Assembly (NCBI GenBank): GCA_040506775.1
Contig: JBEVWC010000005.1
Coordinates: 1 to 64,000, forward strand
From: Thiodiazotropha sp040506775
GTDB taxonomy: Bacteria; Pseudomonadota; Gammaproteobacteria; Chromatiales; Chromatiaceae
Direction of reading: 5' to 3'
DNA: 64,000 nucleotides
Shown here piece by piece: positions 13,814 through 23,247 of the stretch (its first letter is position 1; each line of letters starts with the position of its first letter). The position numbers and the translations under genes were made by a program. The notes under the pieces were generated by a model that was given only the letters and a program-made list of their open reading frames with translations, did no database searches and was not told where the DNA came from.

Positions 13814-16279
13814 TCAGGGTGCATGGTTTCGCCAGCGGTAGGTCAGGTAGAGGGTAACCAGCAATGTGATCAGACTCAATATGCCGAGCCCGTAGAGCCA
13901 GTAGGGTTCGTAGCGGTAGCTGACCCGGTCGCCGGGGGTCACGGAGACTGCCGGGAGCATGCCCATGAAACCGCTCAGGTCAGTCGGGCGATCGTTGATA
14001 TAGGCCCGCCACTGCGGGTAGAGCCGGATCGGTAATACCAGCCAGCCCGGCTGCTCACCGGTATACCTGACCTGGACCTCGGTGGGAGTGCGGTTGAGCA
14101 GTTGCACCTGGGTGTAATCCGGCTGTAGCTGGGGGTCGAGATCCGCCAGACTGTAGCCGCTGCCGGTCACCCGCAGGTTCTCGATCAGGGCCAGGTTGTC
14201 CTCGATGTGACGCTCGACGAAATAGTTGGGAAATGCGACGCTGCGGAACAGCTTCACCGCCACCTGGGCATACAGGGGCTGATCATCCTGTTCGATGAAC
14301 ACACCGCCGGGCTCGATGGGGTAGACCCAGACACTGAGCTTGCCGTCCTGCTGGCCGGGCAGTGCGTGAACCTCAAGCCGGTTGAGGCCGGTTCCCAGTC
14401 TGACCGGATGTGGAAACAGGAAGTCGACCCAGCTGTTGTCCTGGATAGCGGCGGCCTCCACAGTGGCGGTGCCGACCAGCTGGTCATCCCGATACAGTTT
14501 CACGCTGACATCCGTATAGGCCTGGGGTCTGGAGTAGGTGGCCATCAGCAGTTTGATCCCATCGATCTCCATTTCGTTGGGCAGTGGAAAGTGCTGCACC
14601 AGGGGGTGTCCCGGGGTGATTAGTGGGGAGGGGACATGCCGATCACCTGAGGTCGTAAGCAGTATGTTGGTGCGGCCGATCTCGGAACGGGCCGCGCCGC
14701 ACAGCAGGTAGCGGATGCCCAGCAGCTCGAGGATGTGGCCGTCCGTACGCACATTCGCGCAATCGATCATGGCGGCGGTTTTGGTCACATGTCCGCCAGG
14801 CACCACCTCGCTGTCCAGTACCGCCTTTTCGGCGCGGGTCTTGAAGCCGTGTGCGAACCACTCCGGAAGCGCGTAGCTGGTGAGCGTGCCCGAGATCAGA
14901 TAGACCCGGTCCGCGAGGACGCTCTGCAGTGGCTTGAGGTGTTTCTGCACATAGTCGATGGTCGGGGTTTTCGGCAGGAAGGTGGCAGCCGGGACCGGGC
15001 CGTTGAAGGCCTGGAACAGGGCCCGCATGTCCACGAACTGCACTGCTATCAGAAGACTCACCAGAAGCATCGGCGCCAGACGCAGATCACGCAGGGCGGG
15101 CAGGCGAAACAGTCGGCTGATGACCTCCGCGGAGATCACCGCAAATCCCAGTGCCAGAAGAATGGTCATGCGACTCCAGCTGTTGCTGTCGAAGGTGGGG
15201 ATCGCCCAGACGATCTTCCTTGGCAGCAGGCCAAACGCGATGGAGACGGTCATCGCCAGTACCAGCAGGGCGAACACCATGCCCCGGCTGGCGCGGCCAC
15301 GCAGCAGTTGGACAACCCCGGCAAACAGAAACAGCAGCGGCAGAATCCCCACATAGAAAGTCTGCTCGACACTGGGTATGCGTTCCTGAATGGGGAACAC
15401 GAAACGGATGAAATCGGCCAGTTCCAGGGGTGTATCGCCCCGTTGGGCGCGCAGTTCCAGGGCCTTGGTGGCCTGCAGCATCTCGTACAGGGAATGAATC
15501 GCAAACGAGGTGATGAGAAAGGCCATGACACCGAACAGGGTCAGTACCAGGGCACATTTGAGCACCGATTTGAGGCCCTCGGACCAGGGTGCGTAAACCA
15601 GGGAGAAAATCGCCAACGCCATGAGGGCATAGACCGTGACCGTGGGAAAGCCACCCAGCACCATCAGTGCCGTGGCCAGGGTCAGGCCGGGCAGATAGAC
15701 CCGTCTGCGGGTGGTCAGGTAGCCGTGTACACAGAGAAACACCCAGGGAATCCAGATACTGCTGGTGATATGGGCCCAGAAAAACCAGGCGGCATGAAAG
15801 CCGTTGAAGGCGAACACCAGGGCGCCGAAGGTGGCGGCCAGGCGGTTGCGGGTCAGGGCAAACAGCAGCAGATAGGTGCCAACACCGGCGATCAGCAGGT
15901 TGGTCAGGAGGGCAAAATAGTATCCGGCGGCGTCATTTCCGATGGCCGCAAACACCCCGAATGCGGGGGTCAGGATCGCCGCCGGGAGCCACTGCAGTCC
16001 GGGTATGCCGTTGACCGGGTAGGGATTCCAGATTGGAAGCTCACCGTCGCGCAGGGCGCGTTTGGCCTGAATCCAGCGGGGCAGGCGGGCGTCGAGCATA
16101 TCCGAGCGGTTGGGATGGCGGGTCTGCAGATCGAAGTGCAGGTTCTGCCAGCCGGGGTAGTTGACCAGGATGTCCGTGGGGGCCACGGTCTCGCCCTTGA
16201 ACGGGTTGGCGCCCATGATCAGTACGGAACAGACCAGGATCACAAGGTAGGGCAGGCTGCGCAGGGTCAGGGTTTTCAT
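13814..16279 (-). CDS. YfhO-like polytopic membrane protein
   Basis: The 821-aa protein starts MKTLTLRSLPYL and has an extracytoplasmic loop (residues about 30-90) after the first helix. Ten or more transmembrane segments follow to about residue 430, then a large soluble region with a last membrane helix at the C-terminus. This is the layout of YfhO/GT-C-type proteins, implicated in adding sugars to surface polymers. The start overlaps the stop of the preceding gene by four bases. Longer in-frame upstream sequence lies inside that gene and is not used. The donor and acceptor cannot be told from sequence. Confidence 0.72.
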   Translation of the reverse strand: MKTLTLRSLPYLVILVCSVLIMGANPFKGETVAPTDILVNYPGWQNLHFDLQTRHPNRSDMLDARLPRWIQAKRALRDGELPIWNPYPVNGIPGLQWLPAAILTPAFGVFAAIGNDAAGYYFALLTNLLIAGVGTYLLLFALTRNRLAATFGALVFAFNGFHAAWFFWAHITSSIWIPWVFLCVHGYLTTRRRVYLPGLTLATALMVLGGFPTVTVYALMALAIFSLVYAPWSEGLKSVLKCALVLTLFGVMAFLITSFAIHSLYEMLQATKALELRAQRGDTPLELADFIRFVFPIQERIPSVEQTFYVGILPLLFLFAGVVQLLRGRASRGMVFALLVLAMTVSIAFGLLPRKIVWAIPTFDSNSWSRMTILLALGFAVISAEVISRLFRLPALRDLRLAPMLLVSLLIAVQFVDMRALFQAFNGPVPAATFLPKTPTIDYVQKHLKPLQSVLADRVYLISGTLTSYALPEWFAHGFKTRAEKAVLDSEVVPGGHVTKTAAMIDCANVRTDGHILELLGIRYLLCGAARSEIGRTNILLTTSGDRHVPSPLITPGHPLVQHFPLPNEMEIDGIKLLMATYSRPQAYTDVSVKLYRDDQLVGTATVEAAAIQDNSWVDFLFPHPVRLGTGLNRLEVHALPGQQDGKLSVWVYPIEPGGVFIEQDDQPLYAQVAVKLFRSVAFPNYFVERHIEDNLALIENLRVTGSGYSLADLDPQLQPDYTQVQLLNRTPTEVQVRYTGEQPGWLVLPIRLYPQWRAYINDRPTDLSGFMGMLPAVSVTPGDRVSYRYEPYWLYGLGILSLITLLVTLYLTYRWRNHAP

Positions 16280-17187
16280 GGGTGTACAGGGTCCTTTGTA
16301 CGTTTGTTGGGCTTCATGCCAATGAAAGCAACCAGCAGGATCTCCGCGAGAATGTATCCGAGCCGGTTGAGGGTGGCCAGCACCACTGCCGAACCGGTGT
16401 CGAGAAACGGCAGCAGGCCGGTCACCAGAACGGCCTCGCGAATGCCGATCCCCGCCGGGGCAAAGGGTACTACAAAGCCGACTGCATAACTGAGCGCATA
16501 CAGTCCGACGATGTACAGGAAGGCCGGTTGCGCGTCGAGAATCGGCAGCAGGGTGATCCAGAAGGAGAACCCGAGACACAGCCAGATCAGAACCGCGACG
16601 AACAGGATCTCTGTGTCGAAACGGTAGGCCCGGGCGTACACCCACAGGGGTTTGCGCCACAGGATCAGCAGAGACAGAAGGATCAGTCCTGTTCCTGTCA
16701 GGGTCGCGGGATGAGTCAGGTAATCCGGCAACTGGCTCAGCAGACTGCCGATCAGGGTCCGCTGCATGATCAGCACCAGCAGCAGGCCGATGGCAAAAGC
16801 GCTGAACACCACCCAGAAGGTCTCCAGAAGCAGGGTGTCTTTGATGGTCCTGTTGTTCAGGCCCCGCTCCCGGTACAGGGCGATGCGACCCAGGAACTGC
16901 CACACCGAGCCGGGGATGTATTTGCCAAGCTGGGTGAGGTTGTACATGCGGAAGCAATCCGGGTAGGGAAAGTGAATCCCGAAGCGGGCCAGGGCGCGGC
17001 GCATCACCTCGGCGAGGAGCAGCTTCGCAAGCAGGATCGCGGCAAAAGCCAATGCCAGGGTGCCCAGGGGCAAACGGCTGATTACCGATGCGGCGGTCCC
17101 CAGGTTGCGATACAGGAACAGGCTGATGAAGAGCAGTACCAGTACCCACCAGAGGGATTTGAGCAGGGTCTTGGCGCGCGTGCTCAT
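16276..17187 (-). CDS. LPG-synthase-type (UPF0104/AglD-like) membrane protein
   Basis: The 303-aa product has about eight transmembrane helices with the family pattern of the lysylphosphatidylglycerol synthase transmembrane region (PF03706). This includes a YNLTQLGKYIPGSVWQF block near residue 80 and a VVPFAPAGIGIREA block near residue 235. There is no C-terminal aminoacyl-transferase domain, so it is not a lysyl-PG synthase. Members inside glycan operons are thought to move or modify lipid-linked intermediates. It overlaps the YfhO-like gene by four bases, and the two likely act together. Confidence 0.75.
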   Translation of the reverse strand: MSTRAKTLLKSLWWVLVLLFISLFLYRNLGTAASVISRLPLGTLALAFAAILLAKLLLAEVMRRALARFGIHFPYPDCFRMYNLTQLGKYIPGSVWQFLGRIALYRERGLNNRTIKDTLLLETFWVVFSAFAIGLLLVLIMQRTLIGSLLSQLPDYLTHPATLTGTGLILLSLLILWRKPLWVYARAYRFDTEILFVAVLIWLCLGFSFWITLLPILDAQPAFLYIVGLYALSYAVGFVVPFAPAGIGIREAVLVTGLLPFLDTGSAVVLATLNRLGYILAEILLVAFIGMKPNKRTKDPVHP

Positions 17188-17248
17188 GCCCGGGTCACCC
17201 GATACCGGCTGGACCCTGGCAGGCGCATGAGAACAGAGGCTATGGCCA

Positions 17249-18514
17249 TCAAACCCGGGGTCCAAAATTGTCGAACAGGTAGTCGAACTGGCGGCGGGAG
17301 GAGTCGAGCACCTCCGGGTGATGCTGGGCCAGTTGCTGTTTAACCGCATCAGGATCCTCGGCCATGCTGTGGATCGCATCGAGAATCGCGGGCAGTTCCG
17401 CCTGTTTGAAGTCGAACACCCGGTCCCCAAGGGCGAAGCGCTCCATGACCTCCCGGTACTTATGGCTCCAGCCGAGCACGATCACCGGCTGGCAGGCCGA
17501 GAGGGCGGCGATCATGGCATGGAAGCGGGACACCATCACCACCCGGCAGTGGCCCATCAGCTGCTTGATGCCATTGGTGTTGATGTCGCAGTCGACGGCA
17601 TACAGGGCAGAGCCGATATCCGGGCGTGCCTTGACCGCCTGGGCAATGTTGCGGATCACCGGCAGATCGTTGTTTCTCAGCCGCTCCCCGCTGGCGGCCC
17701 GGGTGGCGTTGGGAAACAGCAGGACCGCGTAACCCTGGTCGAGCAGTTGTTCGCACAGCGCCGTGAGGCTTTCGCTGTAACCCTGGTCGTGTTTCAGGCT
17801 CTTGGCCGCCAGCACGCTGCTCGGACAGAGTCCGATCAGGGGTTTCGATTCCGCCTCGAGTTGCGCTGATAGGCGTGCCAGGGCCTCGGGATTCTCATCG
17901 GTGAGGCTGAATTCCGGGCGGTGCAGGAAGGCCACGTCGGCCACCGGGGCGGGAAACACGCATTCCAGTCTGAGATCCTGCAGATGTTCGAAGGTGCCCT
18001 CACCCCGGGCAAAGACCTGGCGGCAGAATCTCAGGGTGGCGCGGGCGGCAAGACGGTTGAGACGGTTGTTGAAAGGGCCCAGGGCCTGGGAGAGCTTCAC
18101 CACCGGGGTGCCGAGGAGCATCGCCGGCGCCAGGGTCAGGATGTTAAAGGGCAGAAACTTTTCCCGCCCGTCGATGAACGAGACCCCGGCCAGGTCGAGC
18201 AGCGCATCGGAGCTGTCCAGGGCGTTAACGCAAGCGGGCAGGAGTCGTTTCAACCAACCGAGCAGGGGCAGTTTTGCCAGGGCGAAGAGCAGTGCACCGG
18301 GAAACAGCACGGTCACCAGGGCCAGTGGGGTGGCGCTGAACACCATGATGCGTGGGTCGCTGATCAGTTGCCGGTCCTGCTCCGGGTAGTAGGAGAAAAC
18401 CTGGAACCGGCACTCGGGATAGCGGGATATCAGCTGACCGATAGTGGTGGTCAGCATCGCCTCCGCGCCCCGGTTGCCAGTGATCGTGGCGGCAATGATC
18501 GAGACGCTCTTCAT
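17249..18514 (-). CDS. Polysaccharide pyruvyl transferase family protein
   Basis: The 421-aa protein begins MKSVSIIAATITGNRGAEAM, the NxGAEAM signature of the CsaB/WcaK family. It contains the later GIKQLMGHCRVVMVSRFHAMIAAL block that these enzymes share. The family transfers pyruvate from phosphoenolpyruvate to sugars as a ketal, putting a negative charge on surface glycans. Its start overlaps the stop of the FrhB-like gene by one base, a pairing seen repeatedly in capsule and O-antigen loci. Confidence 0.82.
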   Translation of the reverse strand: MKSVSIIAATITGNRGAEAMLTTTIGQLISRYPECRFQVFSYYPEQDRQLISDPRIMVFSATPLALVTVLFPGALLFALAKLPLLGWLKRLLPACVNALDSSDALLDLAGVSFIDGREKFLPFNILTLAPAMLLGTPVVKLSQALGPFNNRLNRLAARATLRFCRQVFARGEGTFEHLQDLRLECVFPAPVADVAFLHRPEFSLTDENPEALARLSAQLEAESKPLIGLCPSSVLAAKSLKHDQGYSESLTALCEQLLDQGYAVLLFPNATRAASGERLRNNDLPVIRNIAQAVKARPDIGSALYAVDCDINTNGIKQLMGHCRVVMVSRFHAMIAALSACQPVIVLGWSHKYREVMERFALGDRVFDFKQAELPAILDAIHSMAEDPDAVKQQLAQHHPEVLDSSRRQFDYLFDNFGPRV

Positions 18515-19620
18515 TACAGGGATTCCAGGCCTTTACGAAAATAGAGATAGAGTTTCAGCAGCGGTCTCGGCAGTTTGAAGATCCAGCCGCGCCAACGCGG
18601 GTTTTCGCTCCAGCGCATATTGCTCATGGCCATCCAGGCGGTGAGCCACTCGTGCCAGCTGACCCGGCAGCCGAGTTCGTCAGGCAGCTTGTATCCCAGT
18701 AACGGAGCAACCCGGCTGCGGGCGCTGACATTGTAGTGGTAGGGGGCAGCCCGGGCCTGTCCGTCGAGGATGTCACTCACAGCAAGCGGTGTAGCCTCGA
18801 TCAGTTCCAGTTGCTGTACCCTGTCCCACAACTGCGCGCCTGCCTCGGAGCGAACAATGACCCCGGTCTTCTTGACCGGATCGTCCTTGAAACGGTAGGC
18901 CCACACATCCCCCAGGGAGATGTCCGCGTGGTAGCCGAAATGGTCATGGCAGGCGAGGCACTTCTTCTCCGAGAAAAAGAACAGGTTCTGGTACAGGCTG
19001 AAATAGGAGAAAGGTTTGTTCAGGGTGATGCCGTTTTCGAAACCGGCTTCCAGTTCACCCCGCCAGTGGCCTCTGCGGAAGCGGTAGGCGGTCAGCGGGC
19101 TGCCGGCCTGCTGCTCCAGCTTATGGGTGATCGCGTCGACCAGTTGGGTGCGGGAGTTGTGGCCGCATACCAGGGCAATCTTCAGTCGCACCTTGTCCGC
19201 CAGTTGAGCATCCTTGGCCATCCAGCGGCTCAGGTTGCCGATGTCGCAGGGCAGGCCGAACACCGCCAGCCGGCCGGGAAACGCCCGGATCAGGGGCAGG
19301 GCCTCCTTCATGAAGGCGGTTTCCACATACTTGCTGCCCTGGGCTTCGAGCACCTGCTCGGCGGAGGTGGCGATCTGGAAGCGGGCGCGTACCTTTCCCG
19401 CCTCCACAACGGTGGCGCAGACCAGTACGCCATCGATCTCGCCGGCCTCGAGCAGGCCGATGGTCATCGCCGATCCCACTCCCCCGGAGGCGGCGTTGAT
19501 CCGGGTGCCGGGATCCCTGGCATAGGCGTGATGCAGGGAGCGATAGTCACCGACGAGTTGCCGGACCCGGGTGTCCGACCAGGTCTTTTTCAACAGTTTG
19601 TCGGTGAGCCGGTTCAGCAT
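18514..19620 (-). CDS. Coenzyme F420 hydrogenase beta-subunit (FrhB)-like protein
   Basis: The protein (368 aa from the ATG at 19620) has the FrhB N- and C-terminal regions: NAASGGVGSAM near residue 45, a GLPCDIGNL motif, and a KCLACHDHFGYHADISLGD block that could bind an iron-sulfur cluster. In polysaccharide operons, such proteins accompany pyruvyl transferases and are presumed flavin/Fe-S oxidoreductases acting on sugars, not F420 enzymes. A GTG at 19674 would extend it by 18 residues; neither start has a clear ribosome binding site. It is the first gene of the minus-strand operon. Confidence 0.75.
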   Translation of the reverse strand: MLNRLTDKLLKKTWSDTRVRQLVGDYRSLHHAYARDPGTRINAASGGVGSAMTIGLLEAGEIDGVLVCATVVEAGKVRARFQIATSAEQVLEAQGSKYVETAFMKEALPLIRAFPGRLAVFGLPCDIGNLSRWMAKDAQLADKVRLKIALVCGHNSRTQLVDAITHKLEQQAGSPLTAYRFRRGHWRGELEAGFENGITLNKPFSYFSLYQNLFFFSEKKCLACHDHFGYHADISLGDVWAYRFKDDPVKKTGVIVRSEAGAQLWDRVQQLELIEATPLAVSDILDGQARAAPYHYNVSARSRVAPLLGYKLPDELGCRVSWHEWLTAWMAMSNMRWSENPRWRGWIFKLPRPLLKLYLYFRKGLESL

Positions 19621-19753
19621 GGTGCGGGTTGGGTAAAGGCCAGGTTTGAAAACCGGCAATACTACCACACTCACCCGGGCAGCAGACCATGCTCGCTGGC
19701 TTGATGCGGGGCGGTTAAGCGTCTAAGGTGCCGGATCATCCAACAGGCGAGGC

Positions 19754-20281
19754 TTGCACACCCCCGTGTTCCGATTTGCATTCATTTTTACCGCGGTTCT
19801 GTTGGGTCTGTTTACCCTGGAGTTGCTGCCTGTGGGTCAGGAATGGGTGGTGATGCCCTTTACCCGCTTCGTCGCGGCGCTGAGCGCCTGGGTCATTCAA
19901 CGCTTCGATGCCGGGGTCGCGGTGTACGACAACATCCTGCTGGACCCGGCCAGCGGCTTTGCGGTCTCCATCGAAGCCGGCTGCAACGGGGTCGAGGCCA
20001 GCCTGGTGCTGATTGCCGCGATGCTCGCCTTTCCCGCCGGATGGCGTGCCCGCCTGATCGGTATTGCAATCGGTTTCCTGGCAATCCAGGCGATGAATCT
20101 GCTGCGCATCATCAGCCTGTTCTACCTCGGACAGTGGAATCAGCTGGCATTCGAGTGGGCCCATCTCTACCTCTGGCAGTCCCTGATCATCCTGGATGTG
20201 CTGGTGGTGTTCCTGATCTGGCTGCGTTACCTGCCCCGGCGCAGTCCGCAGCCCCCACCTGCGGAACCATCTCAGCCGTGA
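19754..20281 (+). CDS. xrtH: Exosortase H
   Basis: A 175-aa membrane protein with the exosortase triad, numbering from the TTG at 19754: Cys77 in EAGCNGVEA, Arg118 in NLLRI and His137 in WAHLYLW. Exosortases cut proteins carrying a PEP-CTERM-like tail during export. The short, single-domain form followed by the dedicated membrane partner is typical of XrtH, whose substrates end in an IPTLxxWG-type motif. The start is TTG at 19754 or GTG at 19766; AGGCGAGG lies just upstream. It is divergent from the polysaccharide operon at 19620. Confidence 0.82.
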   Translation: MHTPVFRFAFIFTAVLLGLFTLELLPVGQEWVVMPFTRFVAALSAWVIQRFDAGVAVYDNILLDPASGFAVSIEAGCNGVEASLVLIAAMLAFPAGWRARLIGIAIGFLAIQAMNLLRIISLFYLGQWNQLAFEWAHLYLWQSLIILDVLVVFLIWLRYLPRRSPQPPPAEPSQP

Positions 20282-20324
20282 CGAGGGAATCGGCCACACG
20301 TTCGAACCTGTCAGGAGATGCGGC

Positions 20325-20969
20325 ATGAGTTTCCTGGCCAGACGTTCACCGGTCACCCGCTTCGTGCTCGGGGTGCTGTTCTGGTTGATCCTCTGCCTGT
20401 TCGTCTGGTCCGCACTCGCCCCGGCAATCAGCTGGCCGTTGGCGGTGCTCGCGGATCTGTTGATGGGGCTGCTGTTTTCCGATCAGATCGCTTCAGTGGA
20501 ACTTCTCGGTCGTCAGCTCGAGGTCGTCACCCGCATACCCCTGCCGGCGGAACTCCTCGCCCAGTACCCGGCGGGCATGGCCGGTGATCTGGTGGTTGGC
20601 GTCAACCCGCTGATCTACAGCTATGGACTGCCCCTGTTCTCCGCCCTGGTGCTGGCCACCCCCGGTAGCGAGTCGATGAAGTGGCGTCAGTGGCTCACGG
20701 GCGTGCCCCTGCTTTATATCGGTCAGACCTGGGGTGTGGTGATGGATGTACTTAAAACCCTGCTGTTTTCCCTGGGTGCGGAGACCGCCGCCCATTTCGG
20801 ATCCGCTGCGCTGCTGCACGAGGCGGTAGCCCTGGGTTACCAGCTTGGCGCCCTGATTCTGCCGCCGGTATTGCCGCTGGCGATCTGGATTGTCATGAAC
20901 CGGGCGTTCCTGATGAATCTGGTCGGGCAGGAGCAGGTATCATCCGAAACACCGGGACCAGATGTATGA
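20325..20969 (+). CDS. Exosortase H-associated membrane protein
   Basis: The 214-aa protein has about four membrane segments (a strong one at residues 15-45, others near 95-115, 125-145 and 170-195) and a periplasmic region between the first and second. Immediate downstream position to xrtH (43 bp) and overall layout fit the membrane protein that accompanies exosortase H. Its role is not known; it may help present substrates. An AGGAG lies upstream of the ATG. Confidence 0.75.
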   Translation: MSFLARRSPVTRFVLGVLFWLILCLFVWSALAPAISWPLAVLADLLMGLLFSDQIASVELLGRQLEVVTRIPLPAELLAQYPAGMAGDLVVGVNPLIYSYGLPLFSALVLATPGSESMKWRQWLTGVPLLYIGQTWGVVMDVLKTLLFSLGAETAAHFGSAALLHEAVALGYQLGALILPPVLPLAIWIVMNRAFLMNLVGQEQVSSETPGPDV

Positions 20970-20996
20970 GATACACGGAAATTCAGAGCAAATGAA

Positions 20997-21113
20997 CGAT
21001 CCGAGTAGCCCGGGTGGAGCATCGCGGAACCCGAGAGAGTCGCAGCTCCGTGGGGGGGGTGACCCCGGGTTCCGCTTCGCTGTACCCGGGCTACGCCGCT
21101 GTGGCGGGTTTCC
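20997..21113. repeat. REP-like palindromic repeat, copy 1 of a tandem pair
   Basis: About 117 bp with near-complementary ends: GTAGCCCGGGTGGAGC at about 21005 pairs with the TACCCGGGCTACG end near 21083-21095. The GTAGCCCGGGT...GGAACCCGGG palindrome is a frequent intergenic repeat in gammaproteobacteria. It follows the exosortase H partner gene and can fold into a long hairpin, so it may also end that transcript. Confidence 0.7.
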
Positions 21114-21136
21114 AGGCAGAGCATAAGAACGAGAGA

Positions 21137-21252
21137 ACGACCCGAGTAGCCCGGGTGGAGCATCGCGGAACCCGGGAGAATCGAAGCTCCGTGGGGGGTG
21201 TTCCCGGGTTCCGCTTCGCTGCACCCGGGCTACGTCGCTGTGGCGGGTTTCC
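21137..21252. repeat. REP-like palindromic repeat, copy 2 of a tandem pair
   Basis: This copy repeats the one at 20997-21113 in the same orientation with a few substitutions (for example CCCGGGAGAATCGAAG in place of CCCGAGAGAGTCGCAG). It ends two bases before the stop codon of the convergent dehydratase gene. A half copy lies at 57464-57496. Confidence 0.7.
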
Positions 21253-21254
21253 GT

Positions 21255-23183
21255 TCAGGACCCAGAGCTATCCGCCAAGCTGCTGCCCGCCAGGCTGTGG
21301 TCTGACTCAGCCGGCGCGGCCTCTGCTGGAGTCTCCCGGGTGCGGGTCTCCCCGTGTTCCGGCACCAGCCGGTTGAGCAGGCGGTTCAGGGTTTCACTGT
21401 CCAGGGTGTCACAGGCGGTGGCCATCTCCCCGAGAATGCCGCTCAGGGCGGACCAGTCGACCTGGCGGTGGTGGGCCAGCAGGACCTTCTCATGAGGGGT
21501 CGGCTCCAACTGCTCCTTCTCATGAAATAGCTCCTCGTAGAGCTTCTCCCCCGGTCTCAGGCCGATGTACTCGATGGCGATATCGCTGCCCGGAGTGCGT
21601 CCGGAGAGCTGAATCATCTGTTCGGCGAGGTAACTGATCTTCACCGGCTCCCCCATGTCGAGGACGAAGATCTCGCCGCCTTCGCCCATCACTACGGTCT
21701 GCATGATCAGCTGGCAGGCCTCCGGGATGGTCATGAAATAGCGTTCCATGCGCGGGTCGGTGACTGTAACCGGACCTCCCGCCTCGATCTGTTTGCGGAA
21801 CAGGGGGATGACGCTTCCGGCGGAGCCCAGCACATTGCCGAAGCGCACCGTGATGAAGCGGGTGTCGGAGTGGGCGTTGAGATTCTGGCAATAGATCTCC
21901 GCCACCCGCTTGCTCGCGCCCATCACGTTGGCCGGGTTCACCGCCTTGTCGGTGGAGACCAGCACGAACACCCCGCAACCGTTGCGATGCGCCCGGTCCG
22001 CGACGATGCGGGTGCCGAGTACGTTGTTGCGGATCGCCTGACGGATGCGTGGTTCGAGCATCGGGACATGCTTGTACGCGGCGGCGTGAAACACCACTTC
22101 GGGGCGGCACTGGTGGAACAGGTCGTCGACAAACGGCTCATCCGTCACGTCCCCAAGATGGCACTCCAGGGCAAGCTGGGGAAAATCCTTCTGCAGTTCC
22201 ATCTCGATGCTGTAGAGATTGAATTCGCTGTTCTCCAGCAACAGCAGCCGTTGCGGTTTGAGCCGGGCGAGCTGGCGGCAGAGCTCCGAGCCGATGGATC
22301 CCCCGGCGCCGGTGACCAGTATGGTCTTGCCGGACAGGGCCAGGTCGATCGCCTGCCAGTCCAGGGAGACCGGGTTGCGGCCCAGCAGGTCCTCGATGGA
22401 GATCTCCCGAAGATGGTTGATCCGTACGTTGCCCGAGACCAGGTCATTGAGCTGGGGCACCGAGCGGAAGGGGCGCCCGGCGGCCTCGCAGAACTCGACC
22501 ACCCGGCGCATCTGTGCCGAGTTGGCGGAGGGGATGGCGATCATGATCAGGTCGATGTCCAGCTCCTCGCACAGTTCGGGGATCGCCTCGCTGGTGCCGG
22601 CTACCGGGATGCCGTGGATGTCCCGTCCCTTGCGCCGCTGCTTGTCATCGACGAAGGCCACCGGGCGGTAGTCCCCCTGGCGGTTGCGCAGCAGGTCCCG
22701 GGCGAGCATCTCACCGGCCCGACCCGAGCCGACGATCAGCACCCGCTGTCCCGGGCTGAGGTCGAGATGGTGGTCCTTGAGCAGACGATAGATCAGGCGC
22801 GGTCCGCTCAACAGCATCACCAGCAGGATGCTGTAGATTACCGGCACCGAACGGGGTACCCCGCCGGCCCGGGTGAAGACGAACAGCAGCGCCACGCTGA
22901 CTATGGTGCCGACCAGCACCGCCTTGAGAATCCGCAGGATGTCGGGCAGCGAGGCGAAACGCCAGATGCCTTTGTAGAGTCCGAAGATGATGAACATCGT
23001 CAGCTGGATCGGCAGCACGAACATCAGACCCTGCAGGGCATCCCGGTAGTATTCGACCGGCAGCACCTCCAGGTTGTAGCGAAACCAGAACGCCAGGAAC
23101 CAGGCGACCGGCACCATCAGGATATCGTGAATCAGGGCAACGCCCTGGGAGCGAAGGTGGCGCGGTAGGATCTGTCTGCTCAT
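21255..23183 (-). CDS. Membrane-bound nucleoside-diphosphate-sugar 4,6-dehydratase (CapD/WbpM/PglF type)
   Basis: The 642-aa protein has four N-terminal transmembrane helices (residues about 12-110). A first Rossmann-like CoA-binding fold follows (VGSGRAGEML at 151-160), then an SDR domain with TGAGGSIG at 291-298 and the catalytic STDKAVNPANVMGASKR block near 400. Members convert UDP-GlcNAc to 4-keto-6-deoxy sugars, the first step to bacillosamine, QuiNAc or FucNAc in O-antigen and capsule synthesis. It is alone on the minus strand. The Ser/Ala-rich tail of about 25 residues looks disordered. Confidence 0.9.
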   Translation of the reverse strand: MSRQILPRHLRSQGVALIHDILMVPVAWFLAFWFRYNLEVLPVEYYRDALQGLMFVLPIQLTMFIIFGLYKGIWRFASLPDILRILKAVLVGTIVSVALLFVFTRAGGVPRSVPVIYSILLVMLLSGPRLIYRLLKDHHLDLSPGQRVLIVGSGRAGEMLARDLLRNRQGDYRPVAFVDDKQRRKGRDIHGIPVAGTSEAIPELCEELDIDLIMIAIPSANSAQMRRVVEFCEAAGRPFRSVPQLNDLVSGNVRINHLREISIEDLLGRNPVSLDWQAIDLALSGKTILVTGAGGSIGSELCRQLARLKPQRLLLLENSEFNLYSIEMELQKDFPQLALECHLGDVTDEPFVDDLFHQCRPEVVFHAAAYKHVPMLEPRIRQAIRNNVLGTRIVADRAHRNGCGVFVLVSTDKAVNPANVMGASKRVAEIYCQNLNAHSDTRFITVRFGNVLGSAGSVIPLFRKQIEAGGPVTVTDPRMERYFMTIPEACQLIMQTVVMGEGGEIFVLDMGEPVKISYLAEQMIQLSGRTPGSDIAIEYIGLRPGEKLYEELFHEKEQLEPTPHEKVLLAHHRQVDWSALSGILGEMATACDTLDSETLNRLLNRLVPEHGETRTRETPAEAAPAESDHSLAGSSLADSSGS

Positions 23184-23247
23184 GGTCGGGGCATTCTACC
23201 CCGATTCCGGATCCGCGGAGTAACGAATCTGTTGCACTATGAAACCG

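Noticed and set aside
14735..16489. Long open frame (584 codons) on the plus strand
   Set aside because: Antisense to the YfhO-like and neighbouring genes; Gln/Gly/His-rich composition and no ribosome binding site. High-GC codon bias leaves the opposite strand open.
16276..17187. Lysylphosphatidylglycerol synthase (MprF)
   Set aside because: Only the transmembrane part is present; the catalytic aminoacyl-transferase domain is missing.
18514..19620. True F420-reducing hydrogenase subunit
   Set aside because: No hydrogenase or F420 genes nearby; pairing with a pyruvyl transferase is the usual polysaccharide-operon form.
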